A stretch of DNA of 64,000 bases from an uncultured bacterium (GTDB lineage Bacteria; Verrucomicrobiota; Kiritimatiellia; CAIKKV01; CAITUY01). Position numbers and translations under genes: made by a program. Location of the stretch: positions 58,700 to 122,699 of the forward strand of contig CAITUY010000001.1 in NCBI GenBank assembly GCA_903895695.1. Reading direction: 5' to 3'. The notes under the pieces are model-generated. The model made no database searches, had not been told where the DNA came from, and saw nothing but the letters and a program-made list of their open reading frames with translations. Each line of letters begins with the position of its first letter. Positions within the stretch are counted from its first letter, which is position 1. Positions 24,192 through 33,900 of this stretch are shown in pieces.

Positions 24192-25352
24192 TCAAGTCTT
24201 CAGTTCGGGCAGCGTCACCCAGGCGCGTTTCTGCCAGGACTCGACACCCTTTTCGGCAAGCTGCACGCCCTTGGCGCCTTCGAGCAGGCCCCAGCGGAAC
24301 GGTTCGTCTTTCACCACGTGGCGGAGGAACAGTTCCCACTGCACCTTAAAGGCGTTGTCGAAGGTTTGCTGATTCGGCGCCTCCTGCCAGGTCTCGAAGA
24401 AGTTGATGGGGTTGTCGATGTCGGGGTTCCAGACCGCCCGCGGGGTGGCGCCATAGGGTTGGATCCAGCACTTGCGCAGGCCGACCACGGCGCTGCCCTT
24501 GGTGCCGTCCACCTGTATCGTCAGCAGGTCGTCGCGGCGGACGCGGACGGTCCACGACGAGTTGAAGTGCGCGATGATGCCGCCGGCCAGTTGGAAGGTG
24601 GCGTAGGCCGAGTCGTCGGCCGTGCAGGTGTAGGGCTTGCCGGCTTCGTCCCACCGCGTCGCAACGTGCGTGGCGCCGAGGCAGGAGACGGACTCTACAT
24701 TGCCGAAGCAGTTATCGAGCACGTAGCGCCAATGGCAGAGCATATCGAGGATCATGCCGCCGCCGTCTTCCTTGCGGTAGTTCCACGACGGCCGTTGCCC
24801 GGGAACGGTGTCGCCTTCGAAGACCCAGTAGCCGAACTCACCGCGCACGGAAAGGATCTGGCCGAAGAAGCCCTGCTTGCGCAGATTCTGCAGTTTCATG
24901 AGGCCCGGCAGCCACAGCTTGTCCTGCACCACGCCGTGCTTGATGCCGGCCTTCTGGGCGAGGGTGTAGAGTTCGTACGCCTCGGCCGTGTTCGTTGCCG
25001 TCGGTTTCTCGCAGTAGACGTGTTTCTTGGCGGCGATCGCCTTCTTGACGCCTTCCACGCGGCGGTCGGTGGTCTGGGCGTCGAAGTAGATGACGTTCGC
25101 GGGGTCGGCCAGGGCCTGGTCAAGCGAGGTCGTCCATTTCACGCCGCCTGCCATGGCGGAGAGCTTCTCCAGCTTGGTCGTGCTACGGCCGACCAGCACG
25201 GGTTCGGGCATGATGGTTTCGGTTTCGCTCAATTTGACGCCGCCCTGCTGGCGGATGGCAACGATCGAGCGCATGAGGTGCTGGTTCGTCCCCATGCGTC
25301 CGGTGACGCCGTTCATGATGATGCCTACTTTGTGTGTTTGTATTGTACTCAT
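24192..25352 (-). CDS. Gfo/Idh/MocA family oxidoreductase
   Basis: The 386-residue protein has an N-terminal Rossmann region (VGIIMNGVTGRMG), the family EKP motif (HVYCEKPTATNTAEA) near residue 115, and DMLCHWRYVLDNCFG in the C-terminal sugar-binding domain, where Asp and His are catalytic candidates. Members are NAD(P)-dependent sugar or sugar-acid dehydrogenases, epimerase-like enzymes or glycosidases. Position within a uronate cluster suggests a uronic acid or derivative as substrate. GGAAGG precedes ATG 25352. Confidence 0.88.
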   Translation of the reverse strand: MSTIQTHKVGIIMNGVTGRMGTNQHLMRSIVAIRQQGGVKLSETETIMPEPVLVGRSTTKLEKLSAMAGGVKWTTSLDQALADPANVIYFDAQTTDRRVEGVKKAIAAKKHVYCEKPTATNTAEAYELYTLAQKAGIKHGVVQDKLWLPGLMKLQNLRKQGFFGQILSVRGEFGYWVFEGDTVPGQRPSWNYRKEDGGGMILDMLCHWRYVLDNCFGNVESVSCLGATHVATRWDEAGKPYTCTADDSAYATFQLAGGIIAHFNSSWTVRVRRDDLLTIQVDGTKGSAVVGLRKCWIQPYGATPRAVWNPDIDNPINFFETWQEAPNQQTFDNAFKVQWELFLRHVVKDEPFRWGLLEGAKGVQLAEKGVESWQKRAWVTLPELKT

Positions 25353-25373
25353 CAGGTGCCTTCCGTATTGCTT

Positions 25374-25899
25374 GGTGTTCAGTGTTCGGTGTTCAGTGTT
25401 CAGGCCATCCGGGAAATGTGAGTTCTGAAGGATCTGCGTAACTGGATGGTGTCTCCGCTACAGCCCAGCGTCGGTCCTTATCGGGGAGGTGTTGTTCTAG
25501 TGATCTTTCAAGGCCGTTCAGCATCCGGATGCATTCTCTGTAGCGCTCTCGGAATGATGTGTAGGTGTCAGCGAGGATATATCCCTTCAGCTTGGCCATG
25601 AACAAGTGGTGGATGGTCTCGCCTGCCTCTCCGCGGCTACGGTTAACGCCCTCGACTTTATTGCGGATGTGCCGGTCATCGTTCTTCTCGGCCAGTTGCG
25701 CCGGGGAACTGTTTGAAGATCGTCGTACCTGTGATCCAAGTTCATAGCGTTCTTCCGCGGGCCATCCGTGACTAAGGTCACAGACTTCAATGTGAAGTTG
25801 GCAGAGTCGTTGGTAGACGATCAGGTCCTCTACATCCAGGTATGTCTTCCGCTCGCCTGTCGTTTCCATCGTTGCTGAACACTGAACACCGAACACTGA
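25374..25899. mobile_element. Possible mini-cassette: four-helix-bundle gene between inverted short repeats
   Basis: The left arm (25374-25403) reads GGTGTTCAGTGTTCGGTG and so on; the right arm (25875-25899) is its inverse, CTGAACACTGAACACCGAAC. Between them is a single gene whose stop and start lie just inside the arms. The unit interrupts an otherwise tightly packed co-directional operon. No transposase is encoded, so any movement would need factors elsewhere. Confidence 0.45.
25393..25869 (-). CDS. Four-helix-bundle protein (S23/IVP family)
   Basis: The 158-residue protein matches the S23-type four-helix-bundle family: DLIVYQRLCQLHIEVCDLS, then YELGSQVRRSSNSSPAQLAE, a basic helix, and a long C-terminal helix pair. 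Relatives are encoded by intervening sequences in 23S rRNA genes, and Avd, a relative, assists diversity-generating retroelements. No retroelement or rRNA is near. ATG 25869 is just inside the right repeat arm; the last residues run into the left arm. Role here unknown. Confidence 0.8.
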   Translation of the reverse strand: METTGERKTYLDVEDLIVYQRLCQLHIEVCDLSHGWPAEERYELGSQVRRSSNSSPAQLAEKNDDRHIRNKVEGVNRSRGEAGETIHHLFMAKLKGYILADTYTSFRERYRECIRMLNGLERSLEQHLPDKDRRWAVAETPSSYADPSELTFPGWPEH

Positions 25900-25902
25900 C
25901 CA

Positions 25903-26343
25903 CTATCTTGCTGTGCACTGCGGCCGCGCCCCTGCGGGCAGGGCAGGCGCTTCGATCCCGGCGCGGGGCAGGGTGCCTTCGAGCTCCTGCCGCCAGTGCG
26001 CCACGTCGCCGGCCGGCCCGTAGCAGTAGATCATCTTGAGGGGCGTCTTGCCGATGTTCGTGAGTTGGTGAAAAACGCCGCAGGGAATGTAGGCGGCCTG
26101 ACCGGTGGTGAGCGTCTGGCGCTCCGAGCCGAGGCAGGCTTCGCCGGTACCTTCGACGATGAAGTAGACCTCTTCTTGGTCCTGGTTGTGCCACGGCACC
26201 TGGCCGCCATCGGGTTCCAGGGTCACAAAGCCCATGGAGAAGTTTTTGGCCTGGACGGGCGAAGCGCCGCCCACGATGTTCTGTGTGCGACGCCGCGCGG
26301 GATACGTGCGGCCGGGGATTTTGGCGAGATCGGCGATGATCAT
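25903..26343 (-). CDS. Cupin-domain protein
   Basis: The 146-residue single cupin has motif 1 around WHNQDQEEVYFIVEGTGE (His, His-equivalent Gln, Glu) and motif 2 around PCGVFHQLTNIG (His), enough to hold one metal ion. Small cupins next to uronate genes often act as isomerases or as lyases on sugar acids (KdgF is an example), but this is only suggested by position. The last ten residues may be altered by the neighbouring repeat arm. It follows the GH88 gene by ten bases. Confidence 0.78.
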   Translation of the reverse strand: MIIADLAKIPGRTYPARRRTQNIVGGASPVQAKNFSMGFVTLEPDGGQVPWHNQDQEEVYFIVEGTGEACLGSERQTLTTGQAAYIPCGVFHQLTNIGKTPLKMIYCYGPAGDVAHWRQELEGTLPRAGIEAPALPAGARPQCTAR

Positions 26344-26353
26344 GGTTTTGCTC

Positions 26354-27736
26354 CTACTTCCTCTTCACCACATTCCAAAACTTGAGGTACGGTTTGCCTT
26401 CTGCCAGGCGTTTCGCGATCAATGCCGCTTCGCGGGCGTGATAGTCGCCCCACAGGCTGGATTCGCCGCAGGGCACGGTGCGACCGGACGGGATGTAGTC
26501 CCATCCATTGGGACGATGGTACACGGAATGCAGGATGAGCCCTTGGTGCGTCGCGTCGGTGCTCAGATACGGCTCGTCCAGCAGAGCGCTCAACGCCGTC
26601 AGCCCGGCCTGCGTGTACGTGGCGCCCGCCGCGGCATCGCGCGACTGGAGGTAGTGCCCGAGGCGGAGCAGCCCCTGGATGGCGATGGCGGCCGCCGAAC
26701 TGTCGACCGGTTCGTGCGCGTTGAATGGGTCGGCGGGCCGGTTCAGATAGTCGCCCATTTTTGCTAGACCCGGCGCGCCTGTGTCCCAGTAGGGGATCCC
26801 GTCGGTCGGCGTCTGTTCGATGTAGAAGTCGGCCGCGGCGCGGGCGGCCTTGAGGAACTCGGCCTCGATTTCGGCCCGGCCGCCAAGCGGTGTCAACTCG
26901 GCGTCGGTCAGGTGTTCGAGATATTCGAGCTGCTCCGCGAATCCGCACAACACCCAGGCCAACCCGCGCGTCCAGGTCGAGAAAGGGGAGTAGCCCTGCT
27001 GAGAGTTGGGGCAGCGGAAGGAGCCGTCGTTCAGGTTGAAGATGCTTTCGTGGGCGACCCGGCCGCGCACGTCGTAGGCGTCACGGCCTTCGCCGTAATA
27101 CACGTTACACTTCGCCGTGCTGCGGGCGTGCTGAATGAGGCGCTCGAGCATGCTGATGCGGACGTCGCGTTCGCCCATCATGACGTGCCCGAGCGTGTGG
27201 CTGACCGCCAGGGCGCGAAGCGAGCGGATGGTGTCGGCAAAGAGCGAGTGCGGCCCGTTGAAGGAATAGACGTAGCCGCCGTCGGGCAGGGCCGTCCACC
27301 GCCGGGCTTGCACGGCACCGCTGACTTTCAGCGCGAGTTCGTAGTAGCGGCGTTCCCATGGCTGGTCGGGATAGCGGCCCTCGGTGAGCAGACGCAGCAT
27401 CGTGCCATATGTGCTGACGTTGTTGAACCCGTGGTCATGCACGCCGAAATGCGTAAGGTGCGGGGCCATGCGCTCGACTGTGCGCTGGCGCCCGAGCTCG
27501 AAAAAGTTGAGATCGTCCGTGGCGTCGTACTGCAGGAGCATCGAGCCGTACTGGAAGCCCTGGGTCCATTCGGTCCAGCCGCGCGTCGTGTATTTGCCCT
27601 CGATCGTGAAGACGGGCGAGCCCTTGGAGCCGTCGTAGCGCGCCTCAAGCAGCCGGATCTTGTCCTCGGACAAGTCCCAGAAGCGCGCCAGTTTGGGAGC
27701 AAGGCCGGCGGCAGTAAGGCTGGTGTTGATTTTCAG
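26354..27736 (-). CDS. Unsaturated glucuronyl hydrolase, GH88
   Basis: GH88 enzymes hydrate and release the 4,5-unsaturated uronate left at oligosaccharide ends by polysaccharide lyases. The 460-residue protein shows WTQGFQYGSMLL, DHGFNNVSTYGTMLRL (family Asp), FSTWTRGLAWVLCGFAE and TDGIPYWDTGAP, with the (alpha/alpha)6 barrel spread typical of the family. There is no ATG, GTG or TTG near the N-terminus; the best start is CTG at 27736, which overlaps the stop of the XRE-cupin gene as CTGA and has AGGAG eight bases before it. No signal peptide is visible, so it acts on imported oligosaccharides. Confidence 0.87.
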   Translation of the reverse strand: MKINTSLTAAGLAPKLARFWDLSEDKIRLLEARYDGSKGSPVFTIEGKYTTRGWTEWTQGFQYGSMLLQYDATDDLNFFELGRQRTVERMAPHLTHFGVHDHGFNNVSTYGTMLRLLTEGRYPDQPWERRYYELALKVSGAVQARRWTALPDGGYVYSFNGPHSLFADTIRSLRALAVSHTLGHVMMGERDVRISMLERLIQHARSTAKCNVYYGEGRDAYDVRGRVAHESIFNLNDGSFRCPNSQQGYSPFSTWTRGLAWVLCGFAEQLEYLEHLTDAELTPLGGRAEIEAEFLKAARAAADFYIEQTPTDGIPYWDTGAPGLAKMGDYLNRPADPFNAHEPVDSSAAAIAIQGLLRLGHYLQSRDAAAGATYTQAGLTALSALLDEPYLSTDATHQGLILHSVYHRPNGWDYIPSGRTVPCGESSLWGDYHAREAALIAKRLAEGKPYLKFWNVVKRK

Positions 27737-28299
27737 AACCGTTTCTCCTTCTTCACATGCACGATCAGGATGCGGGCATCCTCGACCACCTCGTAGGCAT
27801 GCTCCAGCACGGCGTCGAACTGGACGCACTCGCCGGCCCGCAGAACATGCTTCTCGTGGGGCAGGGCGATGCGCACGCAGCCGTCGAGCACCCAGCAAGT
27901 CTCGTAATCGTCGCCGTGGATTTCCGGCTTGGCGGCCCGGCCGCCGACGCGGCCGGTGCCGAGCAGGGCGTGCAGGTTGCCGTAGCGGATCTCGCGAAAT
28001 ACGAAGCCGCCCGTCGTGTGGGCGGTCTCGCGGACGACGTGCGCCGTGCGGGATTCGGCCAGGCCGATGAGATCGGTGGCATTCAGTCCGAACGCCCGGC
28101 CCAGAGAGAACAAGGTGGACAACTCGGCGGAGGTCTGGTTTCTTTCCAGTTTGGAAATGACAGCCGGCGAGACCCCGGAGCGAATCGACAAGGCCGCTAT
28201 GGTGAGCCCGTCGCGCTTGCGCAGGGTGCGGAGCACGGAGAAGTCGTACATCGCCTGGTGCGGCTGGCGGCGCGGTTGACGCTTTGGGGTGGCAATCAT
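27733..28299 (-). CDS. XRE-family transcriptional regulator with cupin sensor domain
   Basis: Residues 20-75 form an XRE helix-turn-helix (LRTLRKRDGLTIAALSIRSGVSPAVISKLERNQ in parts), and residues 110-185 a cupin (GDDYETCWVLDGCVRIALP, EHAYEVVEDARILIVHV) that probably senses a sugar acid. It is divergent from the KDPG aldolase gene with only 63 bases between, and its end is coupled to GH88, so it likely controls both arms of the uronate cluster from the shared spacer. ATG 28299 has a weak ribosome site; an internal ATG at 28251 (MYDFSVL) is an alternative. Confidence 0.85.
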   Translation of the reverse strand: MIATPKRQPRRQPHQAMYDFSVLRTLRKRDGLTIAALSIRSGVSPAVISKLERNQTSAELSTLFSLGRAFGLNATDLIGLAESRTAHVVRETAHTTGGFVFREIRYGNLHALLGTGRVGGRAAKPEIHGDDYETCWVLDGCVRIALPHEKHVLRAGECVQFDAVLEHAYEVVEDARILIVHVKKEKRF

Positions 28300-28304
28300 T
28301 CTTG

Positions 28305-28332
28305 TTGAATAAAAACAGCGCCACTCTATATT
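28305..28332 (+). promoter_or_regulatory. Probable promoter of the KDPG aldolase operon
   Basis: TTGAAT (28305-28310) and TATATT (28327-28332) are 16 bases apart. AAGGAGG then precedes ATG 28363. The AT-rich, partly symmetrical stretch CTTGTTGAATAAAAACA is a candidate operator for the adjacent XRE-cupin regulator, whose own start lies six bases away. Confidence 0.5.
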
Positions 28333-28362
28333 GACGGAGAAACACGGTCAAGGAGGATTCTG

Positions 28363-28998
28363 ATGGAACGGATCAAACAGAAACGGCTGGTGCCGGTGGT
28401 GGTGATCGACGACGTGGCGCTGGCGGTGCCGCTGGCGGAAACGCTGCTGGCGGCCGGACTCGACGTGATGGAAGTCACGTTTCGCACTGCGGCGGCCGCG
28501 GATGCTGTGAAGGCCATCAGCACCCGCTGCCCGCAGATGCTCGTGGGGGCCGGCACGCTGCTTACGCCCGAGCAGGTGGACTGCGCCGTGGACGCGGGGG
28601 CCAAGTTTGGCGTCGCGCCCGGTCTGAACGAGAAGGTCGTGGCCCGTGCCAATGGACACAAGATCCCGATGTTCCCCGGCGTAATGACGCCGAGCGAGAT
28701 CGAGAAGGCCATCGAACTGGGCTGTCGTGTTCTCAAGTTCTTCCCGGCCGAATCCGCCGGCGGCATCAAGATGCTGCAGGCGTTCTGGGGCCCGTATTCG
28801 CATACCGGGATTTCGTTTGTCCCGCTCGGCGGCGTGAATGCGAAGAACATGGCCGACTACCTGGCCTTGCCGGCCGTCTGCGCCATCGGCGGATCGTGGA
28901 TGGTGGAAAAGAAGTTGATCGCGGCCAAGGATTGGACGGGGATCGGCGCGCTGACGCGCGAGGCTCTCGCCATCGCCGCGGCTGTGAAGAAGGGGTGA
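28363..28998 (+). CDS. eda: 2-dehydro-3-deoxyphosphogluconate (KDPG) aldolase
   Basis: Eda cleaves KDPG to pyruvate and glyceraldehyde 3-phosphate, the last step of uronate and Entner-Doudoroff breakdown. The 211-residue length is normal. Visible are VVVIDD at the first strand, the catalytic Glu in MEVTFRT, VGAGTLLTPEQ, the Schiff-base Lys in RVLKFFPAESAGG, and LGGVNAKNM. It starts with an excellent AAGGAGG site and is followed by the KDG-type kinase 71 bases later. Confidence 0.94.
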   Translation: MERIKQKRLVPVVVIDDVALAVPLAETLLAAGLDVMEVTFRTAAAADAVKAISTRCPQMLVGAGTLLTPEQVDCAVDAGAKFGVAPGLNEKVVARANGHKIPMFPGVMTPSEIEKAIELGCRVLKFFPAESAGGIKMLQAFWGPYSHTGISFVPLGGVNAKNMADYLALPAVCAIGGSWMVEKKLIAAKDWTGIGALTREALAIAAAVKKG

Positions 28999-29069
28999 GA
29001 GCGGCATCCTGTGCGGATGCCGTGTCTGTAGGCTATAGGCTGATCAGTTCGAACAGGAAAGGGACGACA

Positions 29070-30158
29070 ATGATTCTCACATTCGGCGAGATTATGCTGC
29101 GCATCAACCCCGAGGGCCGGCTGCGGCTGCGGCAGGCCATCCCGGGCACGGTCACCCTCACATTCGGCGGCGGCGAAGCGAACGTGGCGGCCTCGCTGGC
29201 CACGCTCGGCATGCCGGCGCGCTATGTCACGGCGCTGCCCAGGAACGTATTGGCCGATTGCATCGTCGGCGAACTTCGCGGCCTGGGCGTCGATACGTCC
29301 GGCATCGTGCTCACCAAGAAGGGCCGCGTCGGCATCTACCTGCTCGAGACCGGCGCGAACCAGCGCAGTTCCGTGGTGGTCTATGATCGCGACGGGTCGA
29401 GCATCTCGCTCACGCCGCCCGAAGACTATGCGTTCGACAAGGCGCTGGCGGGTGTCACTTGGGTCCATGTGACCGGCATCACGCCGGCGATCAGCGAGGC
29501 GGCATTCAAGTCCACGCTCGCCCTCGTCAAGCTCGCGCACGAGCGCGGGATCAAAGTCTCTTGCGACCTCAACTTCCGTAAGAAGCTGTGGGGCTGGCGG
29601 CCAGGCACGGCCTCCACGGCCCTCGCGAAAGAGTGCATGTCGGCGCTCATGCCGTATGTGGACGTGGCCATCGGCAACGAGGAGGACGCCAAGGACGTGT
29701 TCGGCATCGAGGCGGCCGGCACCTCGGTCGAGAGCGGCCAGATTAACGCCCAGGCCTACCGGTCCGTGGCGGAGGAACTCGTGCGGCGCTTCCCCAACCT
29801 GACCCAGGTGGCCATCACGTTGCGCGAAAGCTACAGCGCCGACCACAACAATTGGGGCGGCATGCTGTACGACGTCGCGACCAAGCAGGCCCTGCTGGCG
29901 CCGCTCGATGCCCAGGGCCAATACAAACCCTACGAGATCCGTGACATCGTGGACCGCGTGGGTGGCGGCGATTCGTTCTGCGCCGGCCTGATCTTCGGGC
30001 TCAACCAGCCCAAGTACCGCGATCCTCAAACGGCTCTACGCTTTGCCGTGGCGGCCAGTTGCCTCAAGCATTCTATAGAGGGCGACTTCAACGTCGTCAG
30101 CGAGGACGAAGTCGTAGCGCTCATGGGCGGCTCCGGCTCCGGCCGCGTGCGGCGGTAG
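29070..30158 (+). CDS. kdgK: PfkB-family sugar kinase, probable 2-keto-3-deoxygluconate kinase
   Basis: The 362-residue ribokinase-family protein has the first signature FGGGEANVAASLATLG, the second signature around VDRVGGGDSFCAGLIFGL with the catalytic Asp, and the opening LTFGEIMLRINP characteristic of KDG-kinase-like members. It lies directly after eda, so phosphorylation of KDG to KDPG is the natural assignment. It is longer than E. coli KdgK by about 50 residues. A stop at 30158 is followed by the start of a separate transcription unit. Confidence 0.85.
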   Translation: MILTFGEIMLRINPEGRLRLRQAIPGTVTLTFGGGEANVAASLATLGMPARYVTALPRNVLADCIVGELRGLGVDTSGIVLTKKGRVGIYLLETGANQRSSVVVYDRDGSSISLTPPEDYAFDKALAGVTWVHVTGITPAISEAAFKSTLALVKLAHERGIKVSCDLNFRKKLWGWRPGTASTALAKECMSALMPYVDVAIGNEEDAKDVFGIEAAGTSVESGQINAQAYRSVAEELVRRFPNLTQVAITLRESYSADHNNWGGMLYDVATKQALLAPLDAQGQYKPYEIRDIVDRVGGGDSFCAGLIFGLNQPKYRDPQTALRFAVAASCLKHSIEGDFNVVSEDEVVALMGGSGSGRVRR

Positions 30159-30186
30159 AGCGCGCGCTGCGCGCCCGCCAATCCGC

Positions 30187-30216
30187 TTGACGCTGCTTCG
30201 CAAAATGTCCTTTAAT
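30187..30216 (+). promoter_or_regulatory. Probable promoter upstream of the outer-membrane-like gene
   Basis: TTGACG (30187-30192) and TTTAAT (30211-30216) are 18 bases apart, 42 bases before ATG 30258, which itself has AGGAG. Confidence 0.45.
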
Positions 30217-30257
30217 CATGGGGCGCGTCGATAGTCACGCGCCAGCAGGAGACTTAC

Positions 30258-30938
30258 ATGAGCATGCAGCTTTGGGCAGGGCGGGCGTTGGCGTTGGTAG
30301 GCGTGCTGGCGGCCCTGACCGCGCGGGCCCAGGCGGAGGAACAAAGCGAGGTCGGCGTCGGCGTGGGCGGCTTCTTCGACGTCCGCACCGAAAGCAAGAT
30401 CGGCCCGAGCGACACCACGTTCACCTATTCCGGCGCCCGGCTGGCTGCCCGGGGCGAGAAGTGGGGCGAGGCCTATGTCGATTTGGGCTGGGAGACGCTC
30501 GACCTTGACCGCTACGACTCGGGCGGCGGCCTGGCGGTGGGCGTGGGCGGCACGCTTTGGTGCTGGAAGTGGGAAGCCCCCGTGGCTCCGTTAGCGCTGG
30601 GAATTGCCGGCGACTACCGCACGGCGGAACACTCCATGGAGGCGGCGGGCGACAGCGAGCAGACCGATGTCCGGCATACGAGCGTGAGCGTGCAGGCCGT
30701 CATCCAGGCGCGCCTCGGGAGCCTATCCCCTTACCTGCGGGCCGGTTGTCTCCAGAGCCGCCTGGAGCCCGACGCCGCCGGGTTCTTCGGTGACTCGGGA
30801 ACCCGTGATACCGTGCCGGCCATCCAGGGCGGCTTTGAATACGAGTTCAACGACCAAGTCGACCGCTTCACGATCGGCGTGGAGGCCAGCTACTTCAGCG
30901 GTCCCGGTGCTACCGTGCGCCTCGCCTACTGGTTCTAA
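30258..30938 (+). CDS. Predicted outer-membrane beta-barrel protein
   Basis: The 226-residue protein has a clear Sec signal peptide (LALVGVLAALTARAQA, cleavage after AQA near residue 26). The mature part alternates polar and hydrophobic residues in strands rich in Gly, Tyr and Trp, and ends with the C-terminal signature TVRLAYWF, terminal Phe included, as expected for BAM-inserted barrels. About eight strands fit the length. No specific family is recognised. The protease gene follows after nine bases. Confidence 0.78.
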   Translation: MSMQLWAGRALALVGVLAALTARAQAEEQSEVGVGVGGFFDVRTESKIGPSDTTFTYSGARLAARGEKWGEAYVDLGWETLDLDRYDSGGGLAVGVGGTLWCWKWEAPVAPLALGIAGDYRTAEHSMEAAGDSEQTDVRHTSVSVQAVIQARLGSLSPYLRAGCLQSRLEPDAAGFFGDSGTRDTVPAIQGGFEYEFNDQVDRFTIGVEASYFSGPGATVRLAYWF

Positions 30939-30952
30939 GGCGAATCGTGCGA

Positions 30953-33900
30953 ATGGTCTTCGATCTGGTGGCTCGGTTTGTGAACGATGCCCACCCCTAT
31001 GGGGTCGCCATTCGCGCCCCGCTGTTCCTCCTGCTCGTCGCGATACCAGGGCTCGCCGCGCCCGAGCCGCTCGGCGACAGCGCCCGTGCCCAGATCCAGG
31101 CGCTGCAGGCCGAAAAAGCGTCTCGCACGCCGGCCCAGCAGAAAATGGATTCCCAGTTGGTCCAGGCCGCCAAGCTCAGCCGAGGCGAGTCCTTTGCGGC
31201 CGGTGTCCCCAGCCTGCGGCCGGCCGTCACGGTCCTGCCTGATGGCCGGGTGCTGGTCGACGTCGACGCCGACGTGACGGCCGACGTGCTCCAGCAGATC
31301 GCGGCTGTCGGCGGGGCCGTGGTGAACCAGTTTCCCCAGTTCGGCGCCATCCGCGCGTTGCTGCCTGTCGGGCAGATCGAGGCGATCGCCGCCCTGCCCG
31401 ACGTGCGCCACGTCAAGCGCGCCGTCCAGGCGCACACCAGCGTGGGCAGCGTGACCTCGCAGGGCGATATCGCACACGGGGCCGACAAGGCCCGGGCCAC
31501 TTACAGGGTCGACGGCTCCGGGATCAAGGTCGCCGTCCTGTCCGACAGTATTGACTACCTGGCCAACTCGCAGGCGCTGGGCGATCTTGGGCCGGTGACG
31601 GTGATGCCCCGGCAGGACGGGCTCGGACTGGGGCAGACAGGTGAAGGCACGGCGATGCTGGAAATTATTCATGACCTCGCTCCCGGGGCTGCGCTCTATT
31701 TCGCCACGGCCATGCACAGCCCGGCCAGTTATGCCCAGAACATTCTCGATTTGCGGGCAGCCGGCTGCGACATCATCGTGGACGATGTCATGTACGAAGA
31801 CGAATCGCCCTTTCAGGATGGCTTGATCGCCCAAGCCGTGAATACGGTGACGGCCAACGGGGCGCTCTATCTTTCATCGGCCTCGAACGAGGGGAGCAAG
31901 GACCACGGCACGTCAGGGACATGGGAGGGCGACTTCAAGAATGGTGGGTCCGTCGATACGAAACTGTTCGGCAAGGGCGGCTATTGCCACGATTTTGGCA
32001 GTAACCTTACCTACGACGCGGTTCTGGGTGAAGGGGAAACGAACTACTACCGCGTCGATCTTTTCTGGTCCGATCCCCTGGGCCAGTCTACCAACGACTA
32101 CGATCTCTTTGTGCTCGATCCGTCGGGATCCAACGTGGTGGATTCGTCCACGGCCACACAATTGCCTGGCACGTCTTGCGATCCTTACGAGTCAATCAAC
32201 TACTTGGACGTTGGCAATCGGATCGTCATCGTCAAGTGCGCGGGCGCCGACCGTTATCTACATCTGTCCACCGGTCGGGGGCGGCTGGCCGTCAACACGC
32301 CGGGCTCTACGCGCGGCCATTCCGCCGTGACCGATGCGTTTAGCGTAGCGGCCGTGAACGCCTCCTATTCCACGAACGTATTTTCCGGCGGCACGAATAG
32401 ACTGGTGGAGAATTTCAGTTCCGACGGTCCCCGCCGGATGTTCTACACGACCAACGGCACGGCCCTGACGCCAGGCAACGTCTCGTCTACCGGCGGACTA
32501 GTCCGGCAGAAACCGGATATTGCCGCGGCCGACTGCGTCCAGACCAGCGTGCTGCCGTACTTTGGGTGGTTCGGCGGGACTTCCGCCGCGGCGCCGCACG
32601 CGGGGGCAATCGCTGCGCTGCTGAAGTCCTACAACATCGCGTTGACCCCGGCTCAGATTCACGCCGCCCTCACCAATACGGCCCTGGATATCGAGGCCCC
32701 GGGCATGGATCGCGACTCGGGCGTCGGCATCGTCATGGCCATGGGGGCGTTGCAATCCGTAACGGGCGCCCCCAATCCCGGGCTGGTCGGCGCCACGCTC
32801 AATGATGTCGTCGGCGGCAACGGCAATGGCGTGGTCGAGCCCGGCGAGACCTTGAGCGAGACGCTGGTGTGGACGAACATGGGCGGCCTGGTCGCCACCG
32901 GACTCACGGCCGTGCTCACGACGACCACGCCGGGTGTCACGATTACCCAGTCCGGGGCGTCCTTGGGCAGTCTGGCCGTCGCGGGCGCCGTGTCGAATGC
33001 CTCTCCCTATGTGTACCGGGTGGCGCGGACCGTGCCCTTCGGCACCATCATCGGCTTCACCAATGTGCTGACGGCCAGCGGCCATGCCTATACCGGCGTG
33101 TTCTCGCGGTCGGTGGGCCGGCTCGTGATCGGCAGCCCCGTCACGAATACGTTCACCGCGAATGTAATGCGGACGATTCCCAAAGCGGGCACTCTTCTGA
33201 CTACGAACGTTATTACGCTGGCCGGGACGAACCTTGCCGATGATGTCGATGTCGCCGTACGCATCGACTATATCTACGACTGGAAACTGACAATCGCGGT
33301 GCAGAATCCGGACGGGACCGAAGTGGTGCTGGCGCAGGGAATTGGAGGTGGTGCGGATTATGGTGTCGGGACGCCGCCCGGCAGCGTTACAAACACCACG
33401 TTCGACGATCAGGCCGACGACTTCATTGACGACGTCACCGTCATGCCGCCGTTTGCGGGATCCTATCGACCGCAGGGGCTCTTGAGCACGTTCAACGGCA
33501 AGCCGGTCAATGGGCCGTGGAAATTGATAGTGACGAACAGTTGGCAGTACGACACGGGAACGAACCTGTCCTGGAGCCTGCGCATTGTCTCGCACACGAA
33601 TCAGTATGTGGGGAGCGTGTTCGACAACCCGCCGGTGGCGAGCAACCAGAGTGTCGCGGTCGTGGCGGGCACGACGAGCAACCTGGTGCTTAGGGGCAGT
33701 GACGCCGACGGCGACCCGATCGTGTTCCGTACCAACAGCACGCCGGCTCACGGCTCGCTCTCGGCCTTCAACTCCGCCAGCGGCGCGATTGCCTACACGG
33801 CCGTCTCCAACTACGCCGGGCCGGACATCTTTACGTTCTACGTGAACGACGGGCTGACCAACGGCGCGGCCGCGACCGTCAGCGTCACGGTCGCGTATCT

